DNA from: Streptomyces sp. MBT53
GTDB lineage: Bacteria; Actinomycetota; Actinomycetes; Streptomycetales; Streptomycetaceae
DNA length: 64,000 nucleotides
NCBI RefSeq assembly: GCF_016654115.1
Contig: NZ_JAEQAZ010000009.1
Location: forward strand, 81,823-145,822
Direction of reading: 5' to 3'
Shown: piece after piece, positions 61,901 through 64,000 of the stretch
Numbering within the stretch: position 1 is the stretch's first letter
Layout: every line of letters starts with the position of its first letter
Notes under the pieces: model-generated
The model's input: only the letters and a program-made list of their open reading frames with translations
What the model was told of the DNA's origin: nothing
Database searches by the model: none
Made by a program: the position numbers and the translations under genes

Positions 61901-61926
61901 GAGCCGGGGGCCCCGGCCCCCGGCTC
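61901..61926. terminator. Intrinsic terminator hairpin
   Basis: Perfect 10-bp inverted repeat GAGCCGGGGG/CCCCCGGCTC with a 6-base loop, between the convergent lysozyme and symporter genes. Confidence 0.8.
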
Positions 61927-61955
61927 CGACTTCGGCCCGTTTCGTCGGCGGGTGG

Positions 61956-63563
61956 TCATCCGTTCCTGGGTTGCGCCGGTCCGGCCAGCAGGACGGGCTC
62001 GATGGCTTCGTAGCGGTTGCGTGCGCGGGCGTCGGACCTTCTGCGGGACAGGACGGTGGCGACGAGGCCGCTGAGGAACCCGGCCGGGACGGAGACGAGG
62101 GCGGTCGTGGTGAACGGGAACCAGTTGAAGTCGGCGTCGGGGAAAGCCGATTGGGGAGTGCCGGAGACCAGGCTGGTGCCCGGGAGGAGGACGAGGACGC
62201 TGACCGTGCCGCCGATGAGAGTGGCCAGCAGACCGGCGCGGGTGTAGCGGCGCCAGAAGAGGCTGTAGAGGAGCGCCGGGGCGATCGCCGAGGCGCCCAG
62301 ACAGAAGGAGAGGATGGCGAGGGGCTGGAGACTCCGGTGCTGGGCGAGTACCGCCAGCGCGATCACGGGGATACCCACCGCCAGGGCGGCGAGGCGTGCC
62401 AGTGCCATTTCGCGCAGCGGCGGGGTGTCGGGACGGGCCGCGATGTCGTGGGCGAGCGAGTTGGCGCAGGCCAGGGTCATGCTGGCCACGGAGGCCAGCA
62501 GGGTCAGGAAGATGGCCGTGGTGACGGTGGTGAACAGCAGGCTCTCCGGGCGGGAGAGGTCGGTGCCGAACGCGGCGCGCGCCCCGAGGAGATAGGCGGT
62601 GGTGCCGCGCGGGTCCGCGGCGCTGATGGTCTTGGCGCCGATGAGCGCGGTGGCGCCCACGGCGACGACGGTCATGACGGCGATGAACAGCGCGACCGCC
62701 GACACGGCCCAGGACATCGCGCGACGTACCTGCCGGGTGCTGCCCGCGGTGTACATGCGCATGGTCACGTGGGGGAGGGACGCACCGCCGAGCACGATGG
62801 CGCACTGGGTGCTGACCATGTCGAGGGCGGGGTGCCGTCCGCCGGCGAACTGGAGCCCGTAGTGCAGGTAGTCGGGACCGGCCCCGCTGTTCTTTGCGGC
62901 GGTCCGGAACAGGGCCGGGGGGCTCCAGTGGAAGGTGTGCAGGATGAGCGCGGCGACGACCAGGCCCGAGCCGAGGAGGATCACGGTCTTCAGGATCTGG
63001 ATCAGTGCCGTGCCGCGCATACCTCCGAGGGCCGCGTAGGTGATCATCAGCCCTCCGGCCCCGACGACACAGCCGGTGCGCATGGTGCTGTCGGAGAAGC
63101 CGAGGACGTACGCCAACAGCTGCCCCACGCCCGCGAGTTGGACGACCATCATGGGCACCAGTGCGGCCAGGGTGACGGCGCACGCGGTGATGCGGACCGC
63201 GCGGCCGGGCATCCGGCGGGCGAGCACGTCGCCCATGGTGAACCTGCCGGTGTGGTGCAGCGGTTCGGCCAGCAGGAACATCAGGAGCAGCAGGGACAGC
63301 AGGGTGCTCAGGGCCAGGACGACACCGTCGTAGCCGCAGAGCGCGATGATGCCGCCGACGGTCAGGACGGTGGCCGCGGAGATGTAGTCCCCGGCGATGG
63401 CCAGGCCGTTGCGCAGCGGGGAGAGGAACCGGTAGCCGGTGTAGAACTCGTCGAGGTCGTCGCGGTCGGGGCCGGTGACCACGCACAGCAGCAGGGTGAG
63501 GGTGACGACGCTGAAGAACGCCACGAGTGACCACGACTGAGCGGCGCCCTTGAAGTCGGTCAC
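61956..63563 (-). CDS. Sodium/solute (acetate-type) symporter
   Basis: 535-residue SSS-family transporter with about 13 membrane helices. GYRFLSPLRNGLAIAGDYISAATVL, split as GYRFLSPLRNGL and AIAGDYISAATVL, is the ActP-type opening; GGASLPHVTMRMYTA is another family block. It would import acetate or another monocarboxylate with Na+ or H+. GTG 63563 overlaps the DUF485 stop (GTGA). Confidence 0.87.
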   Translation of the reverse strand: MTDFKGAAQSWSLVAFFSVVTLTLLLCVVTGPDRDDLDEFYTGYRFLSPLRNGLAIAGDYISAATVLTVGGIIALCGYDGVVLALSTLLSLLLLMFLLAEPLHHTGRFTMGDVLARRMPGRAVRITACAVTLAALVPMMVVQLAGVGQLLAYVLGFSDSTMRTGCVVGAGGLMITYAALGGMRGTALIQILKTVILLGSGLVVAALILHTFHWSPPALFRTAAKNSGAGPDYLHYGLQFAGGRHPALDMVSTQCAIVLGGASLPHVTMRMYTAGSTRQVRRAMSWAVSAVALFIAVMTVVAVGATALIGAKTISAADPRGTTAYLLGARAAFGTDLSRPESLLFTTVTTAIFLTLLASVASMTLACANSLAHDIAARPDTPPLREMALARLAALAVGIPVIALAVLAQHRSLQPLAILSFCLGASAIAPALLYSLFWRRYTRAGLLATLIGGTVSVLVLLPGTSLVSGTPQSAFPDADFNWFPFTTTALVSVPAGFLSGLVATVLSRRRSDARARNRYEAIEPVLLAGPAQPRNG

Positions 63564-63994
63564 GGCCCGACCTGCTCGTGGCGGGGGTGCGGCGTCTGGT
63601 GGCGCACCCGGCGGGCGAGGGGGTCGACGTGGCGTCGCGCGGTGTACTCGTAGAAGAGCACGGCCAGCCAGGTGACGGGGAGTTGGACCAGAGCAAGGCA
63701 GAGGCCCACAGGCAGGCCGCCGGGGGCGGGAGCGGTCATGACGTAGGGGAAGGCGACGGTGAGGGTGAGGAAGACGACGAAGTAGCCGAGCGCGACGAGT
63801 GCGGCGACCCGGCGCTGCCGGCGGCAGGCCCGGCGCAGGAGTCGTAGATCGCGGTGTGGTCCGGTCCATGAACGGGCCCGTACCGCACGCCAGTTGCTGC
63901 TGTGCGGGGCGGGCGACGGAGCGGGCGGGGTGGGGGAGGCGTGACGTGCGGGCCGGTGTCGCAGCGGGTGTAACTCGGAGCTGTCGGTGGACAT
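63560..63994 (-). CDS. DUF485-type membrane protein, partner of the symporter
   Basis: 144 residues, Arg/Pro-rich cytoplasmic N-terminus of about 65 then two membrane helices (VAALVALGYFVVFLTLTVAF; LALVQLPVTWLAVLFYEYTA). Small DUF485 proteins usually precede ActP-like symporters, and the GTGA overlap here matches that pairing. ATG 63994 is 6 bases from the window end. Confidence 0.8.
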   Translation of the reverse strand: MSTDSSELHPLRHRPARHASPTPPAPSPAPHSSNWRAVRARSWTGPHRDLRLLRRACRRQRRVAALVALGYFVVFLTLTVAFPYVMTAPAPGGLPVGLCLALVQLPVTWLAVLFYEYTARRHVDPLARRVRHQTPHPRHEQVGP

Positions 63995-64000
63995 TCCAAG

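Overview
The window is high-GC actinobacterial DNA, most likely Streptomyces or a close relative. Evidence: strong GC3 bias, many GTG/TTG starts, ATGA/GTGA stop-start overlaps, long meaningless antisense ORFs, a SAM-IV-type riboswitch and actinobacterial RRHVDL-type leader peptides. No tRNA, rRNA, CRISPR array, transposase or prophage gene was seen.

Layout. (1) 1-4892: a three-component Rieske oxygenase system (oxygenase cut by the left edge, 3Fe-4S-type ferredoxin, FAD reductase) beside a ketosteroid-dehydrogenase-like flavoprotein and a VOC protein; this looks like aromatic or steroid-like ring catabolism. (2) 5030-9597: a HepT-like protein with a degraded active site, a LysR regulator, and a family 2A encapsulin shell gene followed by its cysteine desulfurase cargo. 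(3) 9662-51923: a region of about 42 kb that I read as a sulfur-scavenging island. It holds four complete peptide/nickel-type (family 5) ABC importers, A (9.7-15.2 kb), B (17.3-22.6 kb), C (27.1-32.3 kb, minus) and E (44.1-49.4 kb, minus). Three have linked LLM flavin monooxygenases. A dipeptidase (B), an Abhydrolase_10 protein (C), and a catabolic set with an FAD monooxygenase, hydrolase and SsuE-type FMN reductase (E) accompany them. MetX/MetY for direct sulfhydrylation lie between C and E. (4) 51970-64000: housekeeping or unrelated genes (YdcF, methyltransferase, nitronate monooxygenase, ankyrin protein, FUSC exporter, MFS, alcohol dehydrogenase, IMPase-like, GH25 lysozyme, acetate-type symporter with DUF485).

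Regulation ties the island together. Four short leader ORFs with a conserved R-x-H/Y-V/I-D-L/Y core and C-terminal Cys precede transporters B, C and E and metYX. At B a SAM-IV-type riboswitch stands upstream of the leader ORF; at C a riboswitch-like RNA is in the same place. Both have a TTGACG-N18-TACGNT promoter. Between each leader ORF and the first structural gene is a C-rich, G-poor stretch that could serve Rho-dependent attenuation. An Rrf2-family regulator next to cluster E and a shared GGACACC operator-like motif suggest a further layer.

Working model (inference): the transporters import organosulfur compounds or sulfur-containing peptides, the LLM/FAD monooxygenases and hydrolases release inorganic sulfur, MetX/MetY fix it into homocysteine, and the encapsulin with cysteine desulfurase handles or stores surplus sulfur. 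Substrates cannot be read from sequence alone.
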